DNA of 64,000 nt from Peribacillus saganii (lineage in GTDB: Bacteria > Bacillota > Bacilli > Bacillales > DSM-1321). Positions within the stretch are counted from its first letter, which is position 1, and each line of letters opens with the position of its first letter. The position numbers and the translations under genes are program-made. The stretch is from the NCBI RefSeq assembly GCF_003429095.1, contig NZ_QVTE01000055.1, positions 1-64,000 of the forward strand, written 5' to 3'. This document shows, piece by piece, positions 44,416-53,141 of this stretch. Below the pieces are notes generated by a model, which made no database searches, had not been told where the DNA came from, and worked only from the letters and a program-made list of their open reading frames with translations.

Positions 44416-46029
44416 ATGAGCGGGAGAATTCTGATCGTCGGTTTTGGGCCAGGCAGTGAAAAACACATTACGTTCCGGGCAAAAGAGGCCATTTCGGAAA
44501 GTGATTGTGTGCTTGGCTATAAAACTTATGTTGATTTAATCAAGGATCTTTTGACAGATCAAGAGATTATAAGTACAGGGATGTCCGAAGAGGTAAGCCG
44601 TGCGCAGGCAGCAGTTAAACTGGCGGAGAGCGGCAGGAAGGTTGCGGTAATTTCAAGCGGTGATGCAGGTGTTTACGGAATGGCCGGATTAGTATACGAA
44701 GTACTCGTTGAAAAAGGCTGGACCGCAGAAAACGGGATTGAAGTGGAGGTTGTGCCAGGCATTTCTGCGATTAACTCTTGTGCGGCTCTCCTCGGTGCCC
44801 CGATTATGCATGATGCCTGCACGATCAGTTTAAGCGACCATTTAACACCATGGGAAATCATCGCCCGCCGCCTAGAGGCAGCAGGAATGGCTGATTTCGT
44901 TGTGGCACTTTACAATCCAAAAAGCGGAAGGCGTACCAGGCAAATTAAAGAAGCCCAACGAATTCTGTTAAAGTACCGTTCGCCTGGGACACCAGTGGGG
45001 TTAGTGAAAAGCGGTTATCGTGAACGACAGCAGATCGTGATGACAACTCTCGGCGATATGCTGAACCATGAAATTGGCATGCTAACCACTGTCATCATTG
45101 GCAATTCCTCAACTTTTTTCCATGGCAAAAAAATGATCACGCCAAGAGGATATCAGCGCAAATATACACTAAGCGCAGAGGAGCAGCCTTTGAAGCTGCA
45201 TGAGCGGCTGAGGGAAGAAAATGAACCATGGGCATTGCATGGAGGAGAAAAAGAACCAAACCCAGTCAATAAGGAAAAGGCAACATCCCTTGAAATTGCC
45301 CTCGAAGCATTGGAACGATTAGGCGGCAGCGAAATCCAAACAGCAGCTGGGGCGGAACGACTCGCAATGCCGCATCAAGAAAAGATCCTTGAGCTAGCAG
45401 TAAGCCCTGGCGTCGATAAGAAAAAATTCACTTCCAAGCAAATGATGCTGCTGGGAGAAATAGCTGGCGATACCGGGGAGCTTGAATATACCCCCCATCA
45501 CCAGATCATCTTGCGAATTCCTGCTGAGAGTCCGGAAGACATTCAAGAAAGACTTGAAAGTGAAGGGTTCTTATTATCGCCAATTGGCAATGTCGTAACC
45601 GTGAAAGCTTGTGATTTTTGTGATGGCGATAAAAAGGATTCGATCCCATATGCGTTGGAGATACAGCGGAAGCTTGGAGGACTTCAAGTGCCAAAGGAGC
45701 TGTATATCGGATTTAACGGCTGTGGCATGGCGTGTTACGGTGCTGTTAATGAAGATATCGGGATTATTTACCGCCAAGGGAAGTTTGACCTTTTTATGGG
45801 GGCGAAAACAGTTGGAAGGACAGCACATGCCGGCCAGCCGGTAGCCGAAGGCATTGAACCTAAGCAATTAGTCCCGTTAGTGGAATCAATCGTACAGGAA
45901 TATATCGAAAAAGGCCATCCAAATGAAAGATTTTTCAAATATTTTAAGAGAGTTAAGCAGATAAAAGGATTCGTGTACAAGGACATGATGCCGAAGATCG
46001 AACTCGAACCGGCTCCATGCGGGGATTAA
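44416..46029 (+). CDS. cbiH60: Cobalt-precorrin-3 C17-methyltransferase CbiH60 with Fe-S domain
   Basis: 537 residues, about twice the size of plain CbiH. Residues 1-240 are the tetrapyrrole methylase: GFGPGSEKHITFRAKEAI, SSGDAGVYGMAG, VVPGISAINSCAALLGAP, VALYNPKSGRR. About 290-537 is a nitrite/sulfite-reductase-like half domain with Cys399, Cys402, Cys436 and Cys440 (CDFC, CGMAC) for a [4Fe-4S] cluster. The B. megaterium homologue, CbiH60, methylates C17 and contracts the ring. AAGGGGG precedes ATG. Followed by a 0.5-kb repeat insertion before cbiX. Confidence 0.93.
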   Translation: MSGRILIVGFGPGSEKHITFRAKEAISESDCVLGYKTYVDLIKDLLTDQEIISTGMSEEVSRAQAAVKLAESGRKVAVISSGDAGVYGMAGLVYEVLVEKGWTAENGIEVEVVPGISAINSCAALLGAPIMHDACTISLSDHLTPWEIIARRLEAAGMADFVVALYNPKSGRRTRQIKEAQRILLKYRSPGTPVGLVKSGYRERQQIVMTTLGDMLNHEIGMLTTVIIGNSSTFFHGKKMITPRGYQRKYTLSAEEQPLKLHERLREENEPWALHGGEKEPNPVNKEKATSLEIALEALERLGGSEIQTAAGAERLAMPHQEKILELAVSPGVDKKKFTSKQMMLLGEIAGDTGELEYTPHHQIILRIPAESPEDIQERLESEGFLLSPIGNVVTVKACDFCDGDKKDSIPYALEIQRKLGGLQVPKELYIGFNGCGMACYGAVNEDIGIIYRQGKFDLFMGAKTVGRTAHAGQPVAEGIEPKQLVPLVESIVQEYIEKGHPNERFFKYFKRVKQIKGFVYKDMMPKIELEPAPCGD

Positions 46030-46506
46030 ATAGAAAAGCGCAAGTGCCCTGGAAGAGGGAGAACGGCTAGGTCGCCACGTCCTGTGGCAACGCCGTTCTG
46101 ACCCACATCCTGAAAAAAGGAACGTCGACTAAGTTCTGGCAGAGTTGGAACTAAGGCCACTTCAACCTCCGTCCTGTGTCAAACGTCGACGCTAGCACAT
46201 CCTCACAAAGCTGCCACTTTGTTTCGTGCGAGGTATCGCTGAGGGAGCCTTCCTTGTCCTGTGTAAGTCCGAAAAGCATAGGACAAGCACTGGGGCTTTT
46301 TGCCTTCAGAAGTGATTGGCTTATGACCAAGGCGATGGCACTTGATCGCAACACAGGGTTGTGGGGTACTTGGTCACAACATTCGAGGCCGGGGCTAAGA
46401 CCACCACATCCTGTGGCGATGCCGGCACTAGCACGTCCTGTGCGTTGGGGCTTTAGTCTACTGCGAAAAAAGTTGATGGGCGCTGAAGCTAGACTCTCTT
46501 AATCTT
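46030..46506. repeat. Repeat-rich insertion between cbiH60 and cbiX
   Basis: No supportable gene. The left edge AAAAGCGCAAGTGCCC and right edge GGGCGCTGAAGCTAGAC form the imperfect ends of a dispersed repeat common in Bacillus (canonically CTAGCTCCAGCGCC ... GGCGCTTGCGCTTTT). Inside are repeats of CACGTCCTGTG / CACATCCTGTG (46077, 46424, 46434) and CAACGCCG/GATGCCGG segments. A 108-codon ORF (46176-46502) is Ser/Pro/Arg-rich and has no ribosome site, so is taken as spurious. GC content is clearly above that of its neighbours. Confidence 0.65.
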
Positions 46507-46530
46507 ATGAAAAAACAAGGAGGAATACGA

Positions 46531-47463
46531 ATGAAAGCTGTACTATTTGTCGGACATGGCAGCCGTGATAGTGAAGGAAATGAAGAGGTCCGTCAATTTA
46601 TAACTAATTTGCTGCCGAAAATGGATCAAAGCATATTAGTTGAAACATGTTTTTTAGAGTTTGAGACACCTGATGTAGCAGCAGGAATTACAGCTTGTGT
46701 AGAAAGAGGCGCCACTCATGTGGTGGTTATCCCCATTATGCTGCTTCAGGCAGGTCATTCGAAGATCCATATTCCGGCGTGTATTGACGAAGCAAAGTTG
46801 AAATATCCACAAGTTTCATTTACATACGGTAGACCGATCGGTGTTCATGAAAACACAACAGAAATTTGCAAAAGCAGGCTACGGGAAGTCGGCGAGGATC
46901 TGGACTCAGTACAACCTGATTCAGCTGTTATTTTACTGGGAAGAGGCGGCAGCGACCGTGACGCAAACAGTGATCTTTATAAAATTACAAGATTATTATG
47001 GGAGGCAGTCCCTTATAAAATTGTCGAACCATCCTTTATGGGAGTAACAGATCCATTGATTGCAGAAGGGGTGGAGCGCTGCCTAAGGCTTGGTGCTAAA
47101 CGGATTGTCATTCTTCCTTACTTTTTGTTCACAGGAATATTAATTAAGCGCCTTGAATTGATGATGACAGATTTTAGGCTGCAGTATCCTGAAGTTGAAT
47201 TCAAACTGGCAGGTTACTTTGGGTTCCATGAAAAGCTGGAAGAAATAATCATGGATCGGGTATCAGAGGCGCTGCAGGATGAAGTAAGGATGAATTGTGA
47301 TACCTGCACATATCGTCTCGATGCAATGGAATTCATTGGACACCATCATCACCACGACCATGATCATGACCATTCTCATCATCACCACGACCATGATCAT
47401 GGCCATTCTCAACATCATCACGAACATAACCACTATAACCATAGAAAAGAGGCAGTTAAATGA
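46531..47463 (+). CDS. cbiX: Sirohydrochlorin cobaltochelatase CbiX, His-rich with Fe-S motif
   Basis: Inserts cobalt into sirohydrochlorin. 310 residues, two tandem chelatase halves: the first keeps the active-site His9 (FVGHGSRD) and HSKIHIP, the second has RGGSD where the His is lost. Cys256 and Cys259 (MNCDTC) form the MxCxxC cluster motif known for the B. megaterium enzyme. The C-terminal tail has 21 histidines in about 37 residues, likely a cobalt store or buffer. ATG at 46531 follows AAGGAGG. Overlaps cbiJ by 4 bp. Confidence 0.95.
   Translation: MKAVLFVGHGSRDSEGNEEVRQFITNLLPKMDQSILVETCFLEFETPDVAAGITACVERGATHVVVIPIMLLQAGHSKIHIPACIDEAKLKYPQVSFTYGRPIGVHENTTEICKSRLREVGEDLDSVQPDSAVILLGRGGSDRDANSDLYKITRLLWEAVPYKIVEPSFMGVTDPLIAEGVERCLRLGAKRIVILPYFLFTGILIKRLELMMTDFRLQYPEVEFKLAGYFGFHEKLEEIIMDRVSEALQDEVRMNCDTCTYRLDAMEFIGHHHHHDHDHDHSHHHHDHDHGHSQHHHEHNHYNHRKEAVK
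47338..47424 (+). repeat. 36-bp duplication in the cbiX His tail
   Basis: The codons for the HHHHDHDHDHSHH / HHHHDHDHGHSQ stretch form two near-identical 36-bp units (differing mainly at GAC/GGC), so the tail grew by in-frame duplication. Confidence 0.8.
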
Positions 47464-48233
47464 TCTTATTTCTGGCTGGCACAAGTGATGCTCGCGAACT
47501 AGCTGTGCAAATCCAGACTTCAGGGTTCCCTTTGCTGGCAACGGTGGTAACGGAAAATGGAGCAAAGGAGCTAAGGCAGGCGGGAGTGGAGGTCCAGGTT
47601 GGCAGGTTGTCAGATCAAGAGATTGCAAGTCTTGTAAAAGAAAAAGGCTTTCATTTGGTGGTGGATGCAAGCCACCCGTTTGCCGAGGAAGCATCGAAAA
47701 ATGCTAAGAGTGGTGCTTCGATTGCGGGCGTTCCTTATATCCGTTATGAGCGGGAGCAGCTTGATTATGAAAATGAATTGGTTATTAAAGTAGACAGCTA
47801 TGAAGAAGCTGCAGAGGCAGCAGCCGAAAAGGGAGGCGTTGTTTTTTTGGCAACAGGAAGCAAAACGCTGGAGATTTTTGCAGCTAAATTACTTCCTTTG
47901 CCGGACATTAGGCTAATTGCCAGGATGCTCCCAAGATTGGATAACATGGAAAAATGTGAAAAACTGGGGATCCCGCAGAAAAATATCGTTGCAATTCAGG
48001 GCCCATTCACAAAAGAATTCAATACCGCACTATTTCGCCAATATGGCGTTACTGTAATGATTTCAAAGGAGAGCGGCAAAGAAGGTTCAGTGGATGAAAA
48101 GCTGGATGCAGCAATAGATTTGGGGATACAAACAATCATGATTGGCCGGCCAAAGATTCAATATGGAACCGTTTACTCAAGCTTTGGAAATATTATTGAA
48201 CACATACGAAATCTATTAGTACCAATTAAATGA
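47460..48233 (+). CDS. cbiJ: Cobalt-precorrin-6A reductase CbiJ
   Basis: NAD(P)H-dependent reduction of cobalt-precorrin-6A. 257 residues beginning LFLAGTSDARELAVQIQTSGF, with VVDASHPFAEEASKNA (about 68-83), YIRYEREQ, FLATGSKTLEIF and the C-terminal SKESGKEGSVDEKLDAA; all are typical. ATG overlaps the cbiX stop (ATGA). Cytoplasmic. Confidence 0.93.
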   Translation: MILFLAGTSDARELAVQIQTSGFPLLATVVTENGAKELRQAGVEVQVGRLSDQEIASLVKEKGFHLVVDASHPFAEEASKNAKSGASIAGVPYIRYEREQLDYENELVIKVDSYEEAAEAAAEKGGVVFLATGSKTLEIFAAKLLPLPDIRLIARMLPRLDNMEKCEKLGIPQKNIVAIQGPFTKEFNTALFRQYGVTVMISKESGKEGSVDEKLDAAIDLGIQTIMIGRPKIQYGTVYSSFGNIIEHIRNLLVPIK

Positions 48234-48252
48234 AAAAAGGAGAGGGAAAATC

Positions 48253-48903
48253 ATGATGGATTTTCGCACGGAATTTAAACCTGAGACAGTTCACCCAATA
48301 AGAATTGAAGAAATAAGCTTTCGCATGATAGATGAGGAAATTGGTGAGCATCCATACACACCGGAACAATACCGGGTAGTACAGCGGGTTGTTCACGCGT
48401 CTGCTGATTTTGAACTAGGAAAGAGCCTGCTTTTTCACAAGGATGCAATATGGGCAGGAATCCAGGCAATCAAGAGCGGGAAAAAGATTGTCGCTGATGT
48501 CCAAATGGTTCAAAGCGGCGTCAGTAAAGCTCGGATTGAAAAATTCGGGGGTGAAGTAAAAGTATACATTTCTGATGATGATGTAATGAAGGAAGCAAAG
48601 CGGCTTGACACGACCAGGGCGATTATCTCCATGAGAAAAGCCATTAAAGAAGCAGATGGCGGGATTTATGCAATCGGCAATGCCCCGACTGCCCTGCTGG
48701 AATTAATCAGGCTGGTTAAAGAAGGGGAAGCAAAGCCAGGACTGATCATTGGCTTGCCTGTCGGATTCGTTTCAGCAGCAGAATCTAAGGAAGAGCTTGC
48801 AAAATTAGATGTTCCTTTCATTACGAATATTGGAAGGAAAGGTGGAAGCACGGTTACAGTTGCAGCATTAAATGCGATTTCTCTATTAGCAGAACAGGTA
48901 TAA
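48253..48903 (+). CDS. cbiC: Cobalt-precorrin-8 methylmutase CbiC
   Basis: Moves the C11 methyl group to C12, giving cobyrinate. 216 residues; the catalytic His lies in VVHASADFE (about residues 46-54), with VADVQMVQSGVSK, AIGNAPTALLELIRL and GLPVGFVSAAESKEEL following. AAGGAG precedes tandem ATG codons; the first is used here, but the second is equally possible. Three bases separate it from cbiD. Confidence 0.95.
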   Translation: MMDFRTEFKPETVHPIRIEEISFRMIDEEIGEHPYTPEQYRVVQRVVHASADFELGKSLLFHKDAIWAGIQAIKSGKKIVADVQMVQSGVSKARIEKFGGEVKVYISDDDVMKEAKRLDTTRAIISMRKAIKEADGGIYAIGNAPTALLELIRLVKEGEAKPGLIIGLPVGFVSAAESKEELAKLDVPFITNIGRKGGSTVTVAALNAISLLAEQV

Positions 48904-48906
48904 ACG

Positions 48907-50004
48907 ATGGAGGAAACAAAGCAGAAAATAATGCGGGAGGGCTTCACAACTGGAGCATGTGCAACTGCAGCCACAAAAGCTGCGTTAACTCTTCTTATCA
49001 CAGGAGAGGAGCAGACAGAGGCGACTATCTATCTCCCGGCAAAACGCTATGCAACATTTGCGATAGAACATTGCAATATGGAAAATGGTTTTGTGACTTC
49101 AGGTGTAATTAAAGATGCCGGGGATGATCCTGATGTTACCCATGGAGCGATGATTTTATCTACAGTATCTTGGACAGAAGGAACCGATATAATCCTTGAT
49201 GGAGGCAAAGGCGTTGGCAGGGTTACCAAGCCGGGGCTGCCTGTCCCAGTTGGAGAAGCAGCAATCAATCCAGTTCCCCGTAAAATGCTTCTCTCGATTG
49301 TTACAGAAGTGCTTGACAGTTTTCAGATAAACAGAGGTGTCAAGGTAGTCATTTCAGTTCCAAACGGAGAAGAAATGGCCAAGAAAACCCTTAATGGACG
49401 GCTCGGAATCCTTGGCGGCATCTCTATTTTGGGAACCCGCGGGATTGTGGTCCCCTTTTCTTCAGCAGCCTATAAAGCCAGCATTATCCAGGCCATTAAC
49501 GTAGCGATCGCGAGCGGATGCGACCATGTGGCGATTACAACAGGCGGCAGAAGCGAGAAATTTGCGATAGAGCAGCTGCCCGGGCTCCCGGAGGAAGCCT
49601 TTATTGAGATGGGTGACTTTGTCGGTTTTACATTAAAGCAATGTAAACGGCTTGGAATCAAAAAGATTTCCATGGTCGGGATGATGGGGAAATTTTCAAA
49701 AGTGGCTCAAGGAGTCATGATGGTGCATTCAAAGAGCGCACCAATTGATTTTAATTTTCTAGCCCGGATTGCTGAAGAAACAGGGGTGACAGGTGAACTG
49801 ATTGATGAAATAAAAGGAGCCAATACAGCCTCGCAGGTTGGCGACATAATGTGGGAGCATGGCTTTAAAGAGTATTTCGTAAAGCTGTGTGAATACTGCT
49901 GCCGCCATGCCGTAAAAGAAGCAGGCGGAGATGTTCAAATCGATACCAGTCTTTACACATTAAAAGGCGAGAAGTTAGGAAGTGCGAGTTTATATGAGCA
50001 ATAA
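48907..50004 (+). CDS. cbiD: Cobalt-precorrin-5B C1-methyltransferase CbiD
   Basis: 365 residues. It starts with the family hallmark [18 protein letters not shown] (about 11-28) and has [50 protein letters not shown] and [10 protein letters not shown]. Methylates C1 in the anaerobic pathway. The ribosome site is weak, so translation is probably coupled to cbiC, 3 bp upstream. The stop lies inside the cbiET start region (11-bp overlap). Confidence 0.95.
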   Translation: MEETKQKIMREGFTTGACATAATKAALTLLITGEEQTEATIYLPAKRYATFAIEHCNMENGFVTSGVIKDAGDDPDVTHGAMILSTVSWTEGTDIILDGGKGVGRVTKPGLPVPVGEAAINPVPRKMLLSIVTEVLDSFQINRGVKVVISVPNGEEMAKKTLNGRLGILGGISILGTRGIVVPFSSAAYKASIIQAINVAIASGCDHVAITTGGRSEKFAIEQLPGLPEEAFIEMGDFVGFTLKQCKRLGIKKISMVGMMGKFSKVAQGVMMVHSKSAPIDFNFLARIAEETGVTGELIDEIKGANTASQVGDIMWEHGFKEYFVKLCEYCCRHAVKEAGGDVQIDTSLYTLKGEKLGSASLYEQ

Positions 50005-51202
50005 GATAAAAATGATTGGAATAGGTACAAATGGGCCTGCAAGCCTTTTTCCATTATATCTATCCTGGATTGAAGAGAGTGAAGTGCTGATTGGAGGTCA
50101 ACGGCAGCTATCTTACTTTCCTGATTATCAGGGTGAAAAGATTGCCATCAAAGGCAATATAAGCTCACTTGCCCGGAAGCTTCAAAAAGAGACCAGAAAT
50201 ACTGTTATTCTGGCTTCCGGAGATCCGTTATTTTTTGGGATAGGCAGTTATTTATCCAACAAACTGCCAATCAGGATTTTACCAAATATAAGCTCGATCC
50301 AGCTCGCCTTCGCAAAAATGGGAGAGCCCTGGCAGGATGCTGATTTTGTAAGTGTGCATGGGAGAAGCATGGCTGGACTGGCCCAGAGGATAGATGGCAA
50401 GAAGAAGGTTGCAATTTTGACGGATGAAAGCAACTCACCGGCTAAAATCGCAAACTATCTTTTAGAATACGGTATGACAGAATATCGGGCTTTTGTAGCT
50501 GAAAATCTGGGCGATGAAACAGAGCGGTCGGGCTGGCATGAGCTTGCCGAAATGGCTGATGCTGAATTTCATCCTCTAAATGTTGTCATTTTGAAAAAAG
50601 TGCAGGAAGGACCGGTATGGCCATTAGGGATAGAGGATGAGGAATTCCATCAGCGAAAACCTGACAAGGGTCTGATTACGAAAAAAGATGTGCGGTCATT
50701 AAGCATTATTGCACTTCAATTAAAAAAGAACAGCGTCGTTTGGGATATTGGAACATGTACAGGATCAGTTGCGATCGAAGCAGCAAGAATCGCCAGCGAG
50801 GGACAGGTATTTGCAGTCGAAAAGAACGAAAAAGACTTGGAAAACTGCTATCAAAATATGAGGAAATTCCGGGCGGATATTACTGTAAAACATGCAAAGG
50901 CCCCGCAAGGACTGGAAGATTTCCCGGATCCGGATGCGATTTTTATCGGTGGAACAGCGGGAAATATGGAGGATATTCTAGACCAATGCTGCAGCCGGCT
51001 CAAGAAAAATGGCAATATCGTCTTGAATGCAGTAACAATTGAAAGCCTGGGCCAATCTGTGGAAGGCTTCAAAAAAAGGGGCTTTGACACAAGCATTACC
51101 CTGGCGCAAATTTCAAAAAGCAAACCAATCTTAAATCTAACGCGTTTTGACGCCCTGAATCCGATTTATATTATACGAGCAAGAAAAAAATTAGCAGAAT
51201 AG
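49994..51202 (+). CDS. cbiET: Fused cobalt-precorrin-7 C5- and C15-methyltransferase/decarboxylase CbiET
   Basis: 402 residues. About 1-200 is CbiE ([45 protein letters not shown]), adding the C5 methyl; about 215-402 is CbiT ([16 protein letters not shown], then SAM-binding [31 protein letters not shown]), methylating C15 with decarboxylation. The fusion is the usual Bacillus form. ATG at 49994 overlaps cbiD and has AGGAAG upstream; GTG 49982 is an alternative. A 467-bp non-coding, repeat-bearing stretch follows. Confidence 0.94.
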   Translation: MSNKIKMIGIGTNGPASLFPLYLSWIEESEVLIGGQRQLSYFPDYQGEKIAIKGNISSLARKLQKETRNTVILASGDPLFFGIGSYLSNKLPIRILPNISSIQLAFAKMGEPWQDADFVSVHGRSMAGLAQRIDGKKKVAILTDESNSPAKIANYLLEYGMTEYRAFVAENLGDETERSGWHELAEMADAEFHPLNVVILKKVQEGPVWPLGIEDEEFHQRKPDKGLITKKDVRSLSIIALQLKKNSVVWDIGTCTGSVAIEAARIASEGQVFAVEKNEKDLENCYQNMRKFRADITVKHAKAPQGLEDFPDPDAIFIGGTAGNMEDILDQCCSRLKKNGNIVLNAVTIESLGQSVEGFKKRGFDTSITLAQISKSKPILNLTRFDALNPIYIIRARKKLAE

Positions 51203-51219
51203 CAGGATTCATTTTGTTT

Positions 51220-51428
51220 GGCAAGTAAACTAGTGGTTTTGGCAAGTAAAACACAACTTTTGGATAATAAGTGTGTTAATTTGCGAGTATACGAGCACTT
51301 TATGCGAGACAAATATGAGTTTGGTGAATAAACCAGCACTTTTCATGAGTGAAATATATAATTTCGCCATTAAACTAGTAAATTTCACCAAGTTAATAGG
51401 TGATTTTGGTGAGTAAAATAAAAATCCC
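51220..51428 (+). repeat. Array of ten degenerate 21-bp repeats inside the cobalamin operon
   Basis: Ten consecutive units: eight are 21 bp, one (51304-51322) is 19 and one (51386-51407) is 22. Unit starts: 51220, 51241, 51262, 51283, 51304, 51323, 51344, 51365, 51386, 51408. Approximate consensus GGCGAGTAAANNANNACTTTT. Units are diverged but the period is strict. Because 21 is a multiple of 3, one frame meets TAA in almost every unit; another is open over five units as LASKxxL-like heptads, then stops. No direct repeat-spacer pattern as in CRISPR. Confidence 0.85.
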
Positions 51429-51669
51429 GTTTAAACTTGCAACTTTTCCTAGTAACCCTGCAAGATTCATGGCAAATAATATTGAGAGTTTAAGAGCCGA
51501 ATGTATTTCGGAATGGTATGTACGTTTGCCCGGTAATTGCCGGGTAAAGATGTCATTTTTTGAGTAAAACATAGACTACAGGCCTTAAGAACTTGGTTAG
51601 TAAACTTCTGCATTGTGAATTAGGCCGTAAACAATACTGCAGGAAATTCAAACAGGCAGGTGAATTAAG
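51429..51669. other. Rest of the cbiET-cbiL gap
   Basis: No gene. Decayed further units seem present (TTTTCCTAGTAACC, TTTTTTGAGTAAAAC). A short hairpin, CCCGGTAATTGCCGGG (51530-51545), has no T-run, so the operon may read through. Confidence 0.5.
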
Positions 51670-52371
51670 TTGGTAGGAACATTATATGGAGTCGGGGTTG
51701 GCCCTGGGGATCCTGAATTAGTCACTATCAAAGCGTTTAGGATTTTAAGAGAGTCCGATGTAATTGCTTATCCGAAGAAATCGAAGGGCAGCAAAAGCTA
51801 TGCCCATAAAATAATAGATTTATATGTAAGTCCTGAGGAAAAGACGATGCTTGGACTGGTATTTCCAATGACGAAGGAGCCCAGAATACTGGAAAGGGAA
51901 TGGAATGCAACCGTAGATAAGGTATGGGAGCAGCTTAATGACGGTAAGGATGTCGCTTTTGTGACGGAAGGTGACCCGATGCTGTTTAGCACGTTTATAC
52001 ATATGATGAACCTAATTAAAGAACGATACCCTGAGGCACCGATCAAGGTGATACCAGGAATTTCTTCCATCAACGGTGCAGCAGCTAGACTGGGCATCCC
52101 GCTTGCTGAAGGGGATGATCATGTCGCCATCATTCCAGCCCGCAATGATTATGAGGCGATGAAACAAGTAATCCTCGAAAATGACTGTATCGTTTTTATT
52201 AAAGTAGCTAAAGCATTGCCTACAATGTTAAAAGTATTATCGGATTGCAAGCTTATGGGGAAAGCCTCGGTCGTGACAAAGGTCACCTCAGATGAGGAAG
52301 TCATTTGGAGCATGGATGAGCTGGAAGGTGTCGAATTAGAATATTTATCGCTGATGGTGGTGCGGAAATGA
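51670..52371 (+). CDS. cbiL: Cobalt-precorrin-2 C20-methyltransferase CbiL
   Basis: 233-residue tetrapyrrole methylase: GTLYGVGVGPGDPELVTIKAFRIL (N-terminal loop), FVTEGDPMLFSTFIHMM, VIPGISSINGAAARLGIPLAEGDD. Methylates C20. TTG start follows GCAGGTGA. It overlaps cbiF by 4 bp. Because of the 467-bp gap before it, an extra promoter here is possible. Confidence 0.93.
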   Translation: MVGTLYGVGVGPGDPELVTIKAFRILRESDVIAYPKKSKGSKSYAHKIIDLYVSPEEKTMLGLVFPMTKEPRILEREWNATVDKVWEQLNDGKDVAFVTEGDPMLFSTFIHMMNLIKERYPEAPIKVIPGISSINGAAARLGIPLAEGDDHVAIIPARNDYEAMKQVILENDCIVFIKVAKALPTMLKVLSDCKLMGKASVVTKVTSDEEVIWSMDELEGVELEYLSLMVVRK

Positions 52372-53141
52372 AGTTATATATCATAGGGGCGGGGCCTGGC
52401 GCACCCGACTTAATTACAGTAAGAGGATTGAAGCTGATTCAGGAAGCAGATGTGATTTTATACGCTGATTCATTGGTGAATGAAGAATTAATGAACGAAG
52501 GAAAACCATCAGCGGAGATTATTAAAACAGCGGGAATGCATTTGGAAGAAATGGTCAGCCTGATGGTCGACAGGGTAAAAGAGGGCAAAAAGGTTGTGCG
52601 GGTCCATACAGGAGACCCGGCGGTTTATGGGGCAATCATGGAGCAAATCTCACTGCTAAAAGCCGCCAATGTAGAAGTGGAAATAGTGCCGGGGGTAAGC
52701 TCAGTTTTTGCGTCAGCTGCTGCAGTTGGGGCAGAGCTGACCATTCCAGATTTGACCCAGACCGTCATATTAACCCGCGCCGAGGGCAGGACGCCTGTAC
52801 CAGAGCGCGAAAAACTCAAAGCCTTAGCTTCGCATCATTGCACAATCGCGCTTTTTTTAAGTGCGACGCTAACCAAAAAAGTTGTCAAAGAACTGATTGA
52901 AGCAAATTGGAGCCCCGAAACGCCTGTTGCTGTTGTATATAAAGCCTCATGGCCTGATGAGAAGATCGTCCATTCCACACTTCAAAATCTTGATGAGGAT
53001 ATGAAAAGAAACGGGATCAGAAAACAAGCGATGATACTGGCGGGCTGGGCTCTTGATGCAACAATTCACGAAAAGGAGTATCGTTCAAAACTGTACGATA
53101 AGGCATTCACGCATGGGTTTCGCAAGGGGGTGACGAGTTGA
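52368..53141 (+). CDS. cbiF: Cobalt-precorrin-4 C11-methyltransferase CbiF
   Basis: 257 residues: LYIIGAGPGAPDLITVRGLKLI, VVRVHTGDPAVYGAIMEQ, IVPGVSSVFASAAAVGAELTIP, RAEGRTPVPEREKL and VVYKASWPDEKI are the CbiF/CobM pattern. Methylates C11. ATG overlaps the cbiL stop; the stop overlaps the cbiG start (TTGA). Confidence 0.95.
   Translation: MKLYIIGAGPGAPDLITVRGLKLIQEADVILYADSLVNEELMNEGKPSAEIIKTAGMHLEEMVSLMVDRVKEGKKVVRVHTGDPAVYGAIMEQISLLKAANVEVEIVPGVSSVFASAAAVGAELTIPDLTQTVILTRAEGRTPVPEREKLKALASHHCTIALFLSATLTKKVVKELIEANWSPETPVAVVYKASWPDEKIVHSTLQNLDEDMKRNGIRKQAMILAGWALDATIHEKEYRSKLYDKAFTHGFRKGVTS

Noticed and set aside
46176-46502. 108-codon ORF between cbiH60 and cbiX
   Set aside because: It lies wholly in the GC-rich repeat element, has no ribosome site and low-complexity Ser/Pro/Arg composition; the direct repeats explain it.
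51220-51428. Possible CRISPR array
   Set aside because: Units are contiguous 21-mers that all diverge; there are no identical repeats with unique spacers and no cas genes.
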